Below, piece by piece: positions 28,734 to 38,054 of a DNA stretch of 64,000 bases. Each line of letters starts with the position of its first letter. Positions within the stretch are counted from its first letter, which is position 1. The DNA comes from an uncultured Roseicyclus sp. (lineage in GTDB: Bacteria; Pseudomonadota; Alphaproteobacteria; Rhodobacterales; Rhodobacteraceae). The notes beneath the pieces were generated by a model. It saw only the letters and a program-made list of their open reading frames with translations. It searched no databases and was not told where the DNA came from. The translations under genes were made by a program, and so were the position numbers. The DNA lies in assembly GCA_937139335.1 (NCBI GenBank), contig CAKZPN010000076.1, positions 62,001-126,000 on the forward strand, given 5' to 3'.

Positions 28734-29699
28734 ATGACGCACCCCGGCCGCGCGCCGCGCCCCCTTTGCCACCTGCTCCTGACCCTCCTGCCGCTCTGCG
28801 CGGCGCTGCCCGCCGTGGCGCTGGACCTGTCCCTGCCCGAGGGGGCCGAGCGCGTGGCGCAGGAGCGCGGCCCGGTGGCCGGGTTTCGCGTCGCCACCGG
28901 GCCCTACGACGGCTCCAGCGTGCCAACGGTGACGCTCGATGGCGACCTGTCGGAGGAGGTCTGGCGTATTCCCGGCGAGACTGGCGAGGCCGCGCTGATC
29001 CTCGCACTTCTGCGCGAACAACTGCGTGACCAGGGCTACGAGATTGGCTTTTCCTGCGCCGACCGCGCCTGTGGCGGCTTCGATTTCCGCTATGCGCTGC
29101 CCATCGCCGAAGGCCCGGAGATGCACGTGGACCTGGGCCAGTTCCATTACCTGACCGCCACGCGCAGCAGCGCCGAAGGGGCCGACCATGTCGCGCTGAC
29201 GATCTCACAAGGCGGGCAGCAGGGCTATGTCCACCTCGCCCGCGTCGCCCCGCCCGGTGCGCTGCCGGCGCCCGTCACCTCCTCCACCCGCCGGATCGAC
29301 GCAGCACCCCTCACCGATCCGGGCGAAGGGCTGGTCGCGCGGCTAACCCAGACCGGGTCGGCGGTGCTGGCTGATGTCACCTTTGACACCGGCGCATCGT
29401 CCCTGGCCCCGACCCGGTTCGAAAGCCTTGTCACCCTCGCCGCCTTCCTCGCCGAAGATCCGGCGCGGCGCGTGGTGCTGGTGGGGCATACCGACACCGA
29501 AGGCACGCTTGACGCCAACATCGGGCTCAGCCGGGCGCGGGCCCGCGCCGTGCGCGTGCATCTGATCGAGGTTCTGGGCGCGAACCCGGCGCAGATCGAG
29601 GCCGACGGCATCGGCTACCTTGCCCCGCGCGCCAGCAACACGGACCCCGACGGGCGCGAGGCGAACCGGCGCGTCGAGGTGGTGCTGATCCAGTCCTGA
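28734..29699 (+). CDS. OmpA-family exported protein
   Basis: The 321-residue protein has a signal peptide (LLLTLLPLCAALPAVA), an N-terminal domain with a Cys pair (FSCADRACGGFDFRYALPIA) and a C-terminal OmpA peptidoglycan-binding domain: ADVTFDTGASSLAPTRFESL, VVLVGHTDTEGTLDANIGLS and REANRRVEVVL. The Asp and Arg that contact diaminopimelate are in place. The N-terminal domain is of unknown function. It likely bridges the cell wall to another envelope component. A terminator-like hairpin lies just downstream but its T-run is on the opposite strand. Confidence 0.87.
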   Translation: MTHPGRAPRPLCHLLLTLLPLCAALPAVALDLSLPEGAERVAQERGPVAGFRVATGPYDGSSVPTVTLDGDLSEEVWRIPGETGEAALILALLREQLRDQGYEIGFSCADRACGGFDFRYALPIAEGPEMHVDLGQFHYLTATRSSAEGADHVALTISQGGQQGYVHLARVAPPGALPAPVTSSTRRIDAAPLTDPGEGLVARLTQTGSAVLADVTFDTGASSLAPTRFESLVTLAAFLAEDPARRVVLVGHTDTEGTLDANIGLSRARARAVRVHLIEVLGANPAQIEADGIGYLAPRASNTDPDGREANRRVEVVLIQS

Positions 29700-29712
29700 C
29701 CGCGACCGAGCC

Positions 29713-29748
29713 AAAAAAACGCCCGGATCGGCAGGTGCCAACCCGGGC
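29713..29748 (-). terminator. Rho-independent terminator for the LysR gene
   Basis: On the minus strand GCCCGG (29748-29743) pairs with CCGGGC (29726-29721) around a 16-base loop and is followed by seven T residues (complement of the A-run 29713-29719). It lies 89 bases beyond the LysR stop codon. It also sits 13 bases after the convergent OmpA-domain gene. Confidence 0.65.
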
Positions 29749-29836
29749 TCAGTCATGTGCGCCCCGGGATACACATCCAGGGCGCAGGCACGGCAGTAGA
29801 ATACAGGGGATACGCACACGCGCCCTGCAGGCAGGT

Positions 29837-30742
29837 TCACCAGTCGGTCGGGCCCTTGTCCTTGAAGGTCTCGACCAGGAAATCGATGAAGGACCGTACC
29901 TTGGGCTGCGTGTAGCGGCCCGGCGGGTAGATGGCGTAGACGCCCTGGATGTCGACGGGCAGATCGGGGATGACATCCTCGACCAGTCCTGCGCGCATCG
30001 GGTCGGCGTAGAGAAAGCTGGGCAGGTAGGCGATGCCGAGACCGCCGATGGCGGCGTTCAGCAGCGATTGGCCATCGTTCACCGTCAGCCAGCCCCCGGT
30101 GCGGACCTGCCGCATCTCGCCCGAGGGGGCCGTGATCTTCCAGACGTTGCCGTTGGCGTTGTTGGTGTAGTGCAGCAGCTTGTGCTCGTTCAGGTCATCG
30201 ACCTTTTGCGGGCGGCCGTATTTGGCGAAATAGGCGGGGGCCGCGATCATCCGGCGCGTCGTTTCGCAGATCTTGCGCGCGCGCAGGCTGCTGTCTTCCA
30301 GCTCGCCCACCCGGATCGCCATGTCGAACCCCTCGGAAATCAGCTCCACATAGCGGTTGTTCAGGACCATGTTCACCGTCACGTCCGGGTACTGGTGCAG
30401 GAACTGGCCCAGGATCGGCGAGATGTGATTAACCCCGAAATCCGTCGCGATCGACACGCGCAGCGTGCCGGACGGCGCCGATTGCATCGCGGTGACCAGC
30501 GCATCGGCCTCGCCGGCGTCGTTCAGCACGCGGCGGGCGCGGTCGTAATAGGCAAGCCCGATCTCGGTCGGGCTGACACGGCGGGTGGTGCGGTTGAGCA
30601 AACGCGCGCCGAGCCGCGCCTCGAGGCTGGAGACATGCTTGGAAACGGCAGACTTCGAGATGCCCATCTTCTTCGCAGCATCCGTGAAGCCCCCCTGGTC
30701 GACGACCATCGCGAAGGCTTCCATTTCCGTCAGTCGGTCCAT
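29837..30742 (-). CDS. LysR family transcriptional regulator
   Basis: The 301-residue protein has the LysR helix-turn-helix at about residues 17-45 (GFTDAAKKMGISKSAVSKHV then SSLEARLGARLL) and a C-terminal effector-binding domain (SGTLRVSIATDFGVNHISPI). The target genes are not evident: the upstream divergent neighbour is mtgA, 234 bases away, and no LysR-type T-N11-A site was confirmed. A terminator follows the gene. The effector is unknown. Confidence 0.92.
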   Translation of the reverse strand: MDRLTEMEAFAMVVDQGGFTDAAKKMGISKSAVSKHVSSLEARLGARLLNRTTRRVSPTEIGLAYYDRARRVLNDAGEADALVTAMQSAPSGTLRVSIATDFGVNHISPILGQFLHQYPDVTVNMVLNNRYVELISEGFDMAIRVGELEDSSLRARKICETTRRMIAAPAYFAKYGRPQKVDDLNEHKLLHYTNNANGNVWKITAPSGEMRQVRTGGWLTVNDGQSLLNAAIGGLGIAYLPSFLYADPMRAGLVEDVIPDLPVDIQGVYAIYPPGRYTQPKVRSFIDFLVETFKDKGPTDW

Positions 30743-30976
30743 CGGTGTTTCCTGCTCGGCGTTTTATCGACCTCTCGCTTCTGACCTTGAATTGCGGCGC
30801 GATTGCGGAACGTCGCGGGCCAAAGACAGGTAATTCGACGGATCGTTGGTGTCGTAGCATCAATTTCCGGTCGACGCCCGGCAAGATCGTTGGCATTGGA
30901 GCCTCAGGCCGGCCCTTGGTTTCAACCCCTCGGACCGTCTAGCCTGTCACCCAGCACAACCACGCAAGAGGATGCG

Positions 30977-31744
30977 GTGCCCCGGAAATCCGACAGCGAC
31001 AGCGCGCTGAAAGCCGCCCTCCGCGGCGGCACGCGACGCCGCAAGCGCACGGCCAAGCCGTCGCGTCTGCGCCGCGCGGCGCAGTGGGTGCAGCGCTGGC
31101 TGGCGCGGGGGGTGGCGATCCTGGTCCTCGTCACGGTGGTCTGGGTGCTGGCCTATGCCGTCCTGCCGGTGCCGACGACGGCCTATATCATCGGCGAAGG
31201 CCGCCGCCTGGGCGGGGTCGAGCGCGACTGGGTCCCGATCGAGGAGATATCGGTGAACCTGCAACGCGCCGTGGTCGCGGCGGAAGACGCGAATTTCTGC
31301 CTGCATTGGGGCTTTGACATGGCGGCGATCCGCGATGCGATCTCGGACGGGGCGCAGCGCGGCGGCTCGACGATCAGCCAGCAGACGGTGAAGAACGCCT
31401 TTCTCTGGCACGGGCGCACCTGGGTGCGAAAGGCGCTGGAGGCCGCGATCACGCCCCTGATGGAGCTGGTCTGGCCCAAGGCGCGCGTGCTGGAGGTGTA
31501 TCTCAACATCGTCGAGTTCGGCGAGGGTGTCTTCGGAGCCGAAGCCGCGGCGCAGCATCACTTCGGCGTTTCCGCCGCCGACCTGACGTTGCGGCAGGCG
31601 TCGCTCCTGGCCGCGGTCCTGCCCAATCCGCAGGAGCGCGTCGCCTCGGCCCCGTCAGCGTTCGTCGATCAGCGGGCGCGTTCGATCGCCGCGGGGGCGC
31701 AAACCATCGCCGCCGACGGGCGCGACGGGTGCTTTGCGAATTGA
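30977..31744 (+). CDS. mtgA: Monofunctional biosynthetic peptidoglycan transglycosylase
   Basis: MtgA polymerises lipid II into glycan strands without cross-linking them. The 255-residue protein has a basic N-terminus, one membrane anchor (VAILVLVTVVWVLAYAVL) and a GT51 domain with the catalytic Glu in VVAAEDANFCLHWGFD and the motifs GGSTISQQTVKNAFLW and EVYLNIVEFGEGVFG. The start is GTG 30977 with AAGAGG six bases upstream; the frame upstream of it looks non-coding. Confidence 0.93.
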   Translation: MPRKSDSDSALKAALRGGTRRRKRTAKPSRLRRAAQWVQRWLARGVAILVLVTVVWVLAYAVLPVPTTAYIIGEGRRLGGVERDWVPIEEISVNLQRAVVAAEDANFCLHWGFDMAAIRDAISDGAQRGGSTISQQTVKNAFLWHGRTWVRKALEAAITPLMELVWPKARVLEVYLNIVEFGEGVFGAEAAAQHHFGVSAADLTLRQASLLAAVLPNPQERVASAPSAFVDQRARSIAAGAQTIAADGRDGCFAN

Positions 31745-31798
31745 AGTTCGCCCGGATTTCGCGCCATAGAGGGGGAGCGTAACAAGATCGAGCACTTC

Positions 31799-32464
31799 AT
31801 GGCGCGCCTGTACCACTTCGCCCTTTCCCCCTTCTGCCGCAAAGTCCGTCTTGTGCTGGCCGAGAAGCGGGTCGAGGTCGAGCTGATCGACGAGAAATAC
31901 TGGGAGCCGAGCACGGAATTCCTGCGCCGCAACCCGGCGGGCAAGGTGCCGGTGCTCAAGATCGACGGCATGATGCTGACGGAATCCAGCGCGATCTGCG
32001 AGTATCTTGAGGAAACCCGGCCCGAGCCGCCGCTGCTGCCCTCCGACCCCAAGGGCCGGGCCGAGGTGCGGCGGCTGGTGCACTGGTTCGACGACAAGTT
32101 CCACCACGAGGTGACGGCCAACCTCGTTTACGAGCGCGTGAACAAGAAGATCATGCGCGGCGGCTATCCCGACGGCAAGGCGGTGAAGACCGGCGGGCAA
32201 CAGATCAAGTATCACATCGACTACATGGGCTGGCTGCTGGACCACCGGCGCTGGCTCGCCGGCGACAAGATGACCATGGCCGATTTCACCGCCGCGGCGC
32301 ATCTGTCCTGCCTCGACTACATCTCGGACGTGGACTGGAACCGCTCCGACATCGTCAAGGACTGGTACGCCAAGGTCAAATCGCGCCCGGCCTTCCGGTC
32401 GATCCTGGCCGACCAGATCCCCGGCTTCATCCAGCCGCCCCATTACGCGAACCTGGACTTTTGA
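31799..32464 (+). CDS. Glutathione S-transferase family protein
   Basis: The 221-residue protein has an N-terminal thioredoxin-like domain ([20 protein letters not shown], then [20 protein letters not shown] with the cis-Pro and the glutathione-binding ES pair) and an alpha-helical C-terminal domain ([18 protein letters not shown]). The SPFC segment suggests a Ser/Cys-type active site. The substrate is unknown. The last four bases overlap the TTG start of queG. Confidence 0.92.
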   Translation: MARLYHFALSPFCRKVRLVLAEKRVEVELIDEKYWEPSTEFLRRNPAGKVPVLKIDGMMLTESSAICEYLEETRPEPPLLPSDPKGRAEVRRLVHWFDDKFHHEVTANLVYERVNKKIMRGGYPDGKAVKTGGQQIKYHIDYMGWLLDHRRWLAGDKMTMADFTAAAHLSCLDYISDVDWNRSDIVKDWYAKVKSRPAFRSILADQIPGFIQPPHYANLDF

Positions 32465-33492
32465 GTGACTTGAAGCACGCCCTTTGGACCGAGGCCCGCG
32501 CGGCGGGCTTCGCGAAGATGGGCGTGTGCAGGCCGGACGCGATCCCGCAAGCCGCCGGGCGACTGGCGGAGTATGTCGGCGCCGGGCGGCACGGACAGAT
32601 GGGTTGGATGGAGGAGCGCATGGGCTGGCGCGGCGACCCCGCGGAGCTCTGGCCCGAAGCGCGGTCGGTCATCATGCTGGCCGAGGTCTACACCCCCGAC
32701 AGCGATCCTCTGGCGGCGCTTGAGAGGCGCGACAGAGCGACAATCAGTGTCTACGCGCAGAACAGGGACTACCACGACCTCGTCAAGAAGCGGCTGAAGC
32801 GGGTCGGGCGCTGGCTGCTGGACCGGGCGCCGGGTCACGAGATCAAGGTTTTCGTCGACACCGCGCCGGTGATGGAAAAGCCCTTGGCCGAGGCCGCAGG
32901 GCTGGGTTGGCAGGGCAAGCACACGAACCTTCTGGCGCGCGATCTCGGCAGCTGGTTCTTCCTCGGGTCGATCTTCACCACGCTCGACCTGCCCCTCGAC
33001 GCGCCCGAGGTCGATCATTGCGGCAGCTGCACCGCCTGCCTCGACATCTGCCCGACCGCGGCTTTTCCCGCGCCCTTCCAGCTCGACGCGCGGCTCTGCA
33101 TTTCCTACCTGACGATCGAGCACAAGGGCCCGGTCGACCCGGAGTTGCGCCCGAAGCTCGGCAACCGGATCTACGGCTGCGACGATTGCCTTGCGGTCTG
33201 TCCCTGGAACAAGTTCGCGCAGGAGGCGACCGAGATGCGTTACGCCGCCCGGCCCGAGCTTGTGTCGCCGCCGCTGGAGGATCTGGCGCGGCTTGACGAT
33301 GCCGGCTTCCGGGCGATGTTCTCCGGGTCGCCGATCAAGCGGATCGGGCGGGACAGGTTCGTGCGGAACGTGCTTTATGCCATCGGGAACTCGGGCGAAA
33401 AACGGCTCGAGCCAGCAGCGCAGAGCCTGACGGATGACCCGGACGACGCCGTCGCAGATGCGGCGCGCTGGGCGGTGGAGAGATTGCGATGA
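32461..33492 (+). CDS. queG: Epoxyqueuosine reductase
   Basis: QueG catalyses the last step of queuosine synthesis on tRNA, reducing epoxyqueuosine with cobalamin and two [4Fe-4S] clusters. The cluster ligands are in [16 protein letters not shown] and [35 protein letters not shown] and [20 protein letters not shown] are family signatures. The 343-residue frame starts at TTG 32461, overlapping the GST stop as TTGA; no ATG or GTG fits better. The stop overlaps the next gene. Its need for cobalamin fits a bacterium that also carries the B12 uptake operon at 55-62 kb. Confidence 0.94.
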   Translation: MSDLKHALWTEARAAGFAKMGVCRPDAIPQAAGRLAEYVGAGRHGQMGWMEERMGWRGDPAELWPEARSVIMLAEVYTPDSDPLAALERRDRATISVYAQNRDYHDLVKKRLKRVGRWLLDRAPGHEIKVFVDTAPVMEKPLAEAAGLGWQGKHTNLLARDLGSWFFLGSIFTTLDLPLDAPEVDHCGSCTACLDICPTAAFPAPFQLDARLCISYLTIEHKGPVDPELRPKLGNRIYGCDDCLAVCPWNKFAQEATEMRYAARPELVSPPLEDLARLDDAGFRAMFSGSPIKRIGRDRFVRNVLYAIGNSGEKRLEPAAQSLTDDPDDAVADAARWAVERLR

Positions 33493-34352
33493 AACTCCTG
33501 ATCTTCGGCTACGGCTACACCGCTCGCCAACTCGTCATGGAACTGCAGGCCGAACCCGGCTCCGTCCGCGTCACCACGCGAACCCCGGACAAGGCGGCGC
33601 GGCTCACCGCGGAAGGGCTGGAGGCGCGGGTGTTTCCCGGCACCGACATGGCTAAGGATCTCGCCTGGGCGACCCATGTCCTGATCTCCGCCGGGCCCGA
33701 GGACGGGCGTGACCCGGTGCTGGCCGAGGCGCGGGAAGCGTTCGCGGCCCATGCGACCACCCTCGACTGGGTCGGCTACCTCTCGACCACCGGTGTCTAC
33801 GGCGACCACCAGGGCGGTTGGGTCGACGAGGCCACGCCGTTGACGCCCACGACCCGGCGCGGGCAGGCAAGGGTGGCAGCAGAGGGCGAATGGATGACTC
33901 TGCACCGCGACAACGGTCTGCCGCTGCACATCTTCCGCCTCGCCGGTATCTACGGCCAAGGGCGCGGGCCATTTGAAAAGGTCCGCGACGGCACCGCCCG
34001 GCGGATTATCAAGCCGGGGCAGGTGTTTTCCCGCACCCATGTCGAGGATATCGCGCAGGTGCTCATCGCCTCCATGGGGCGGCCCGATCCCGGCGCCATC
34101 TACAACGTCTGCGACGACGATCCGGCCCCTCCCCAAGATGTGATCGCTCATGCGGCCGAGCTGCTGGGGCTGCCGACCCCTCCCGTGATCCCCTTCGACA
34201 AGGCCGACCTGCCGCCCATGGCGGCCAGTTTTTACGCTGAATCCAAGCGGGTCGATAACCGCCGTATCAAGGACGATCTGGGCGTGCGCCTGCGCTATCC
34301 AGATTACCGCGCGGGGCTTGCGGCGCTTCTGGCGGCGGAACAGGCGAAATAG
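33489..34352 (+). CDS. NAD-dependent epimerase/dehydratase-like protein (YeeZ type)
   Basis: The 287-residue protein has a Rossmann fold with the dinucleotide motif [11 protein letters not shown] at the N-terminus and [20 protein letters not shown], a variant of the extended-SDR active-site region, at about residues 95-115. [20 protein letters not shown] is also typical. The substrate is unknown. The ATG overlaps the queG stop, so the GST, queG and this gene form a tightly coupled set. Confidence 0.88.
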   Translation: MKLLIFGYGYTARQLVMELQAEPGSVRVTTRTPDKAARLTAEGLEARVFPGTDMAKDLAWATHVLISAGPEDGRDPVLAEAREAFAAHATTLDWVGYLSTTGVYGDHQGGWVDEATPLTPTTRRGQARVAAEGEWMTLHRDNGLPLHIFRLAGIYGQGRGPFEKVRDGTARRIIKPGQVFSRTHVEDIAQVLIASMGRPDPGAIYNVCDDDPAPPQDVIAHAAELLGLPTPPVIPFDKADLPPMAASFYAESKRVDNRRIKDDLGVRLRYPDYRAGLAALLAAEQAK

Positions 34353-34413
34353 GCTCTACGCGGGCGCGTCGTTTTGCGCTAGACGCATCGAAAAACATGA
34401 TGCGAGCAGCCCG

Positions 34414-34899
34414 ATGCGCCTTCTGACCCTTTGCCTGATCCTAGCCCTTGGCCTGACCGCGGGATGTTCCCGCTTCATCACCTATTCCGGGCCCGAAGTG
34501 ACCCGGATCGAGGTGCACAAATCCTCGCGCCAGATGTACCTGTTCCACCACGACGAGCTTCTGGAAAGCTACGAGTTCGAGCTGGGCTTCGCCCCCGTTG
34601 GTCACAAGACCACCGAAGGCGACGGCCGCACCCCCGAGGGGCGATACATGATCGACCGGCGCAACCCGAACAGCGAATACTACCTGTCGATCGGCCTGAA
34701 CTACCCCAACGAGGCGGACCGCGCACAGGCGCGCGAACGCGGCGTCAGCCCGGGCGGCGACATCTTCATCCACGGCACCAACCGGGAGTTCCGCCGCCGG
34801 GACGACTGGACGGCCGGGTGCATCGCGGTGTCGAACCGGGACATGCGCGAGATCTACGCGATGGTGCAGGACGGAACGATCATCGACATCTTTCCGTGA
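34414..34899 (+). CDS. L,D-transpeptidase (YkuD) lipoprotein
   Basis: The 161-residue protein starts with a lipoprotein signal (LTLCLILALGLTAGC) and carries a YkuD domain with the motif IFIHGTNREF and the catalytic Cys in WTAGCIAVSNRDM. Such enzymes form 3-3 cross-links in peptidoglycan, attach lipoproteins, or cleave such links (YafK type, which this resembles by EVHKSSRQMYLF). The reaction carried out here is not decided by sequence. ATG 34414 is chosen because it places the lipobox correctly. Confidence 0.88.
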   Translation: MRLLTLCLILALGLTAGCSRFITYSGPEVTRIEVHKSSRQMYLFHHDELLESYEFELGFAPVGHKTTEGDGRTPEGRYMIDRRNPNSEYYLSIGLNYPNEADRAQARERGVSPGGDIFIHGTNREFRRRDDWTAGCIAVSNRDMREIYAMVQDGTIIDIFP

Positions 34900-34902
34900 G
34901 AG

Positions 34903-35451
34903 TCAGCGCGGGGTGCCGCTTGGCCCCGCGCCGTCACCGACCACAAGCACCCACCAGATCTTGCCGCTGTCATTCTGAAAGTAGCCGAAGCCCAGGTCGC
35001 GCCCGTCGGGGTCGGTGATGACCTGCTGCGCATCGGTCTGCGCCATCCAGGCGGCGAGGGTCGCAAGCTCCGGCTCGTAGGTTTCCGCGATGGTCTCGCC
35101 CAGAACCGTGCCGCGATAGCCGGCGCGAGAGGCCCGATCGACCGGCGTGGTGCCGTCCGAGCCGGTATGCCCTTGCCGGTCCTGCCCGGACAGGTCGCGG
35201 GCGTGCGCCTGCGCGGCGGTATCCAGCCGGGGGGTCGCCCGCAAAGGCACCGCACCCGCCGCGATCCGAACGACGTTCACACGGTCGAGCATGCGCGCCC
35301 GGATGCCCGACGATGCGCCCGGCGCGATCCGGTAGAGCAGGGGCAACGGTTGCCCGTCCGAGCCAAGCGCGACTTGCGCCACCGGACCGCCACAGGCCGA
35401 CAGCGCCAGAAACCCGGCAAGGGTGGTGAGAAAATGCCTGCGTGTGTCCAT
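34903..35451 (-). CDS. CAP/SCP-domain lipoprotein
   Basis: The 182-residue protein begins MDTRRHFLTTLAGFLALSAC, combining a twin-arginine-like start with a lipobox, so it may be a Tat-exported lipoprotein. The CAP domain is visible from LDTAAQAHARDLSGQDRQGH to GRDLGFGYFQNDSGKIWWVL. Bacterial CAP proteins occur in the envelope and mostly have unknown substrates. It ends three bases from the convergent L,D-transpeptidase gene. Confidence 0.85.
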   Translation of the reverse strand: MDTRRHFLTTLAGFLALSACGGPVAQVALGSDGQPLPLLYRIAPGASSGIRARMLDRVNVVRIAAGAVPLRATPRLDTAAQAHARDLSGQDRQGHTGSDGTTPVDRASRAGYRGTVLGETIAETYEPELATLAAWMAQTDAQQVITDPDGRDLGFGYFQNDSGKIWWVLVVGDGAGPSGTPR

Positions 35452-35815
35452 GACTTCGGCGGATTACCGGAAAACTTTTGATAATCCGTTTACAGCCGCC
35501 GGCCGCTGCGGCGTCAGCCGCGCGGTCGGGCGCTGTTGCCCCCGCAACAGGCCGTCCACGGGCAGCACCACAGCCCGATCCGGGCCCTGTTGTGACCCCT
35601 CTACAACGATCATATCGCCGAATTTTCTGATTATCCCGGTGCAGGAACACAGGTGTTGCTAATTTGACGACAACGCGGCAATCCTGTCTTCAGGGCGATT
35701 TCGGACGCATTGCAATCGGTATCTATTGCTGCTTAAAGAAATCGCACGAGGTACAGTCTTGGGTGCCCTAACCTTGCGCATAGTGCGCGAAAAGGGGCGT
35801 ATCTTGGAGGATACA
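35452..35815. other. Intergenic region without a recognised gene
   Basis: This stretch of 364 bases, less G+C-rich than its surroundings in its right part, separates two divergent genes. I see no coding frame or RNA gene. A weak promoter candidate for the 61-residue protein is TTGCAA (35710-35715), 17 bases, TTAAAG (35733-35738). GC-rich inverted segments around 35500-35560 could fold but have no T-run. Confidence 0.4.
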
Positions 35816-36001
35816 ATGAAGAAACTCGCTCTCGCTGCTGCCCTGTCGATCGTTGCTACTGGCGCGTTCGCAGGTGGTTATGTCCAACCGGTCATGGAGC
35901 CCGTTGTCATCGTGGAAGACACCTCTTCCTCGGCTGGCGGCATCCTGGTTCCGATCCTGGCGCTCATCCTGATCGCCGCGGCCGTCGCAGCCAACGACTG
36001 A
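35816..36001 (+). CDS. Small exported membrane protein of 61 residues
   Basis: The product has a signal peptide (MKKLALAAALSIVATGAFA), a short mature part GGYVQPVMEPVVIVEDTSSS and a hydrophobic C-terminal segment of about 17 residues (ILVPILALILIAAAVAA). A strong GGAGG lies seven bases upstream of ATG 35816 and a hairpin terminator follows, so it looks like a free-standing, well-translated gene. I believe similar peptides are common in Rhodobacteraceae. The function is unknown. Confidence 0.75.
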   Translation: MKKLALAAALSIVATGAFAGGYVQPVMEPVVIVEDTSSSAGGILVPILALILIAAAVAAND

Positions 36002-36026
36002 TCCGACGCAAGTCGACCAGTTCAGG

Positions 36027-36057
36027 AAAAGGCGGACCGGGAACGGGCCGCCTTTTT
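36027..36057 (+). terminator. Rho-independent terminator after the 61-residue protein gene
   Basis: GGCGGACCG (36031-36039) pairs with CGGGCCGCC (36044-36052) with one mismatch around a GGAA loop and is followed by five T residues. A matching A-run at 36027-36030 means it could also serve the convergent rlmN gene. Confidence 0.75.
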
Positions 36058-36084
36058 CATTTCTGAGTATCTGTCAGGGCAGGA

Positions 36085-37269
36085 TCAGCCCGGCAATCCG
36101 GCTTCGGCCGCGACCTTGGCGCGCGACTTGCGCTCCCGCTCGGTCGCCGACTTCAACTGCCCGCAGGCCGCCATGATGTCCTCGCCCCGCGGCGTGCGGA
36201 TGGGCGATGCGTAGCCGGCCTTGTAGACGATATCGGCAAAGCGCTGGATCCGGGTCCAGTCCGACCGCTCGTACGGTGCACCGGGCCATTCGTTGAACGG
36301 GATCAGGTTGATCTTGGCCGGGATGCCCGCGATCAGCTTCACCAGCCGCCGCGCATCCTCGTCCGAATCGTTCACACCCTTCAGCATCACGTATTCAAAG
36401 GTGATCCGCTCGGAATTGCTGGCCTTGGGATAGCTGCGCAGCGCGTCCAGCAGCGTCTCGATGTTCCAGCGCTTGTTGATCGGCACCAGCTTGTCGCGCA
36501 CCTCGTCGGTGGTAGCGTGAAAACTGACCGCCAGCATGCATCCGATCTCGTCCGCCGCGCGCGCGATCTCGGGCACCACGCCCGAGGTCGACAGCGTGAT
36601 GCGCCGACGCGAGAGGCTGATGCCCTCGCCATCCATCGCGATCTTCATCGCATCGCGGACATTGTCGAAATTGTAGAGCGGCTCGCCCATGCCCATCAGC
36701 ACGAGATTGGAAATGAGCCGCGGGCGCAGGCCCATGCCCTCGCCCGGTTCCGGCCACTCGCCCAGGTCGTCGCGGGCCAGCATCACCTGGCCCACGATCT
36801 CGCCCGCGGTCAGGTTGCGCACCAGCCTCTGCGTGCCGGTATGGCAGAAGGAACAGGTCAGCGTGCAGCCCACCTGGCTGGAGATGCAGAGCGTCCCGCG
36901 ATCTTCCTCGGGGATGTAGACAACCTCGACCTCGTGGCCGCCAGCGATCCGCACCAGGTATTTCCGCGTCCCGTCCGAGGATACGTCGCGGCGCACGACG
37001 TCGGGCAGTTCGATCACGAATCGCTCGGCCAGCTCGGCCCGGTAAGATTTCGAGAGGTTGGTCATCTCGTCGAAATCGCGCACGCCCCAGTAATAGATCC
37101 ACTGCCAGATCTGGCCGACGCGCATCTTCGCCTGTTTTTCCGGCGTGCCGGCCGCGATCAGTGCGGCGCGCATGGCGTCACGGGTGAGGCCGATCAGGTT
37201 GATCGGCCCCTCCGGCAGCTTGCGCGGAAGGGTCAGGACATCCTGCGTGATGGGCGCAGAGGCGGACAT
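36085..37269 (-). CDS. rlmN: 23S rRNA/tRNA adenine-C2 methyltransferase
   Basis: RlmN methylates C2 of A2503 in 23S rRNA and A37 in some tRNAs by radical SAM chemistry. The iron-sulfur motif [14 protein letters not shown] is present with [13 protein letters not shown] and [17 protein letters not shown] around it. [20 protein letters not shown] and the C-terminal catalytic Cys region ([14 protein letters not shown]) are in place. The 394 residues from ATG 37269 match family length; the longer frame upstream is not needed. Confidence 0.96.
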   Translation of the reverse strand: MSASAPITQDVLTLPRKLPEGPINLIGLTRDAMRAALIAAGTPEKQAKMRVGQIWQWIYYWGVRDFDEMTNLSKSYRAELAERFVIELPDVVRRDVSSDGTRKYLVRIAGGHEVEVVYIPEEDRGTLCISSQVGCTLTCSFCHTGTQRLVRNLTAGEIVGQVMLARDDLGEWPEPGEGMGLRPRLISNLVLMGMGEPLYNFDNVRDAMKIAMDGEGISLSRRRITLSTSGVVPEIARAADEIGCMLAVSFHATTDEVRDKLVPINKRWNIETLLDALRSYPKASNSERITFEYVMLKGVNDSDEDARRLVKLIAGIPAKINLIPFNEWPGAPYERSDWTRIQRFADIVYKAGYASPIRTPRGEDIMAACGQLKSATERERKSRAKVAAEAGLPG

Positions 37270-37359
37270 GGCGGTTTCCTTTGTGAACTGGGGGCACATA
37301 TAGGCACCCCCGCCCTTACGCAAAGGGTTTCGCGCCTGCCCCAGACCGGACTGCCGGTG

Positions 37360-37893
37360 TCAGTTGTTGCCGCAGCGGGTCTCGGCATCCTCGACCGCGG
37401 CGGTGAAGCCCAAGAGCGAGAAGGTGTCCTGCGTCTGCGTCCCGCGCGAAGATCGCGCCGTCAGCACCGCGTCGGCGCCGCGCTTCATCGCGGTGATGAT
37501 GCGCTGGTCATCCTGCGGCGACGCCGCCCAGGCCATCTCGCCGTCGGTGAACAGTTCGAACGCCGCATCGCCGATCTGCATCGACACGGTCGATCCGTCC
37601 GCGAACGGGTAGCCGCCGGTGAAGGACACCTCGCCCAACCGCTCCTGGCCGGGCCAGAAGCTGACGAACATCAGGATTTCGCCGCGGTTCACCGAAACGA
37701 CGCGGCCATCGCGGGTGTTCACCGTTTCGCGCGGGGTCGAGACGACCCAGCATTGCGTCGGGTCATCCTCGACAAAGACCGACCAATCCGTCGCGGCACT
37801 CACGCGGTTGGTGGATTCTTCTTGTGCCAACGCAAGGCTGCTTGCAGCAACCAGAACCGTTCCCGCCAGCGCGCCGACAAGCCAGTGTTTCAT
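37360..37893 (-). CDS. Invasion-associated locus B (IalB) family protein
   Basis: The 177-residue protein has a signal peptide (LVGALAGTVLVAASSLALA) and an IalB-like mature domain with Cys residues in DPTQCWVVSTPRE and AETRCGNN and the pattern RITAMKRGADAVLTARS-like near the end (here RIITAMKRGADAVLTARSSR). IalB proteins are periplasmic or surface proteins named from Bartonella; in free-living bacteria their role is unknown. It is co-directional with rlmN, 90 bases upstream of it, and divergent from the asparaginase gene. Confidence 0.82.
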   Translation of the reverse strand: MKHWLVGALAGTVLVAASSLALAQEESTNRVSAATDWSVFVEDDPTQCWVVSTPRETVNTRDGRVVSVNRGEILMFVSFWPGQERLGEVSFTGGYPFADGSTVSMQIGDAAFELFTDGEMAWAASPQDDQRIITAMKRGADAVLTARSSRGTQTQDTFSLLGFTAAVEDAETRCGNN

Positions 37894-38054
37894 GTCTTCT
37901 GAGCCTCCGCCCCTGTCTGCCTCTGGTCCGCGCCCGGTTTTTGATTCAGTAAAGGCAGGGCGGCAAACCTTAACGATCACGAGATTAGAGGAAACCGCCG
38001 TTCAGCAAAAGCCCCGGCAGCGGAAAATCGCCGGGATGTGAAGGGGATGGGATT

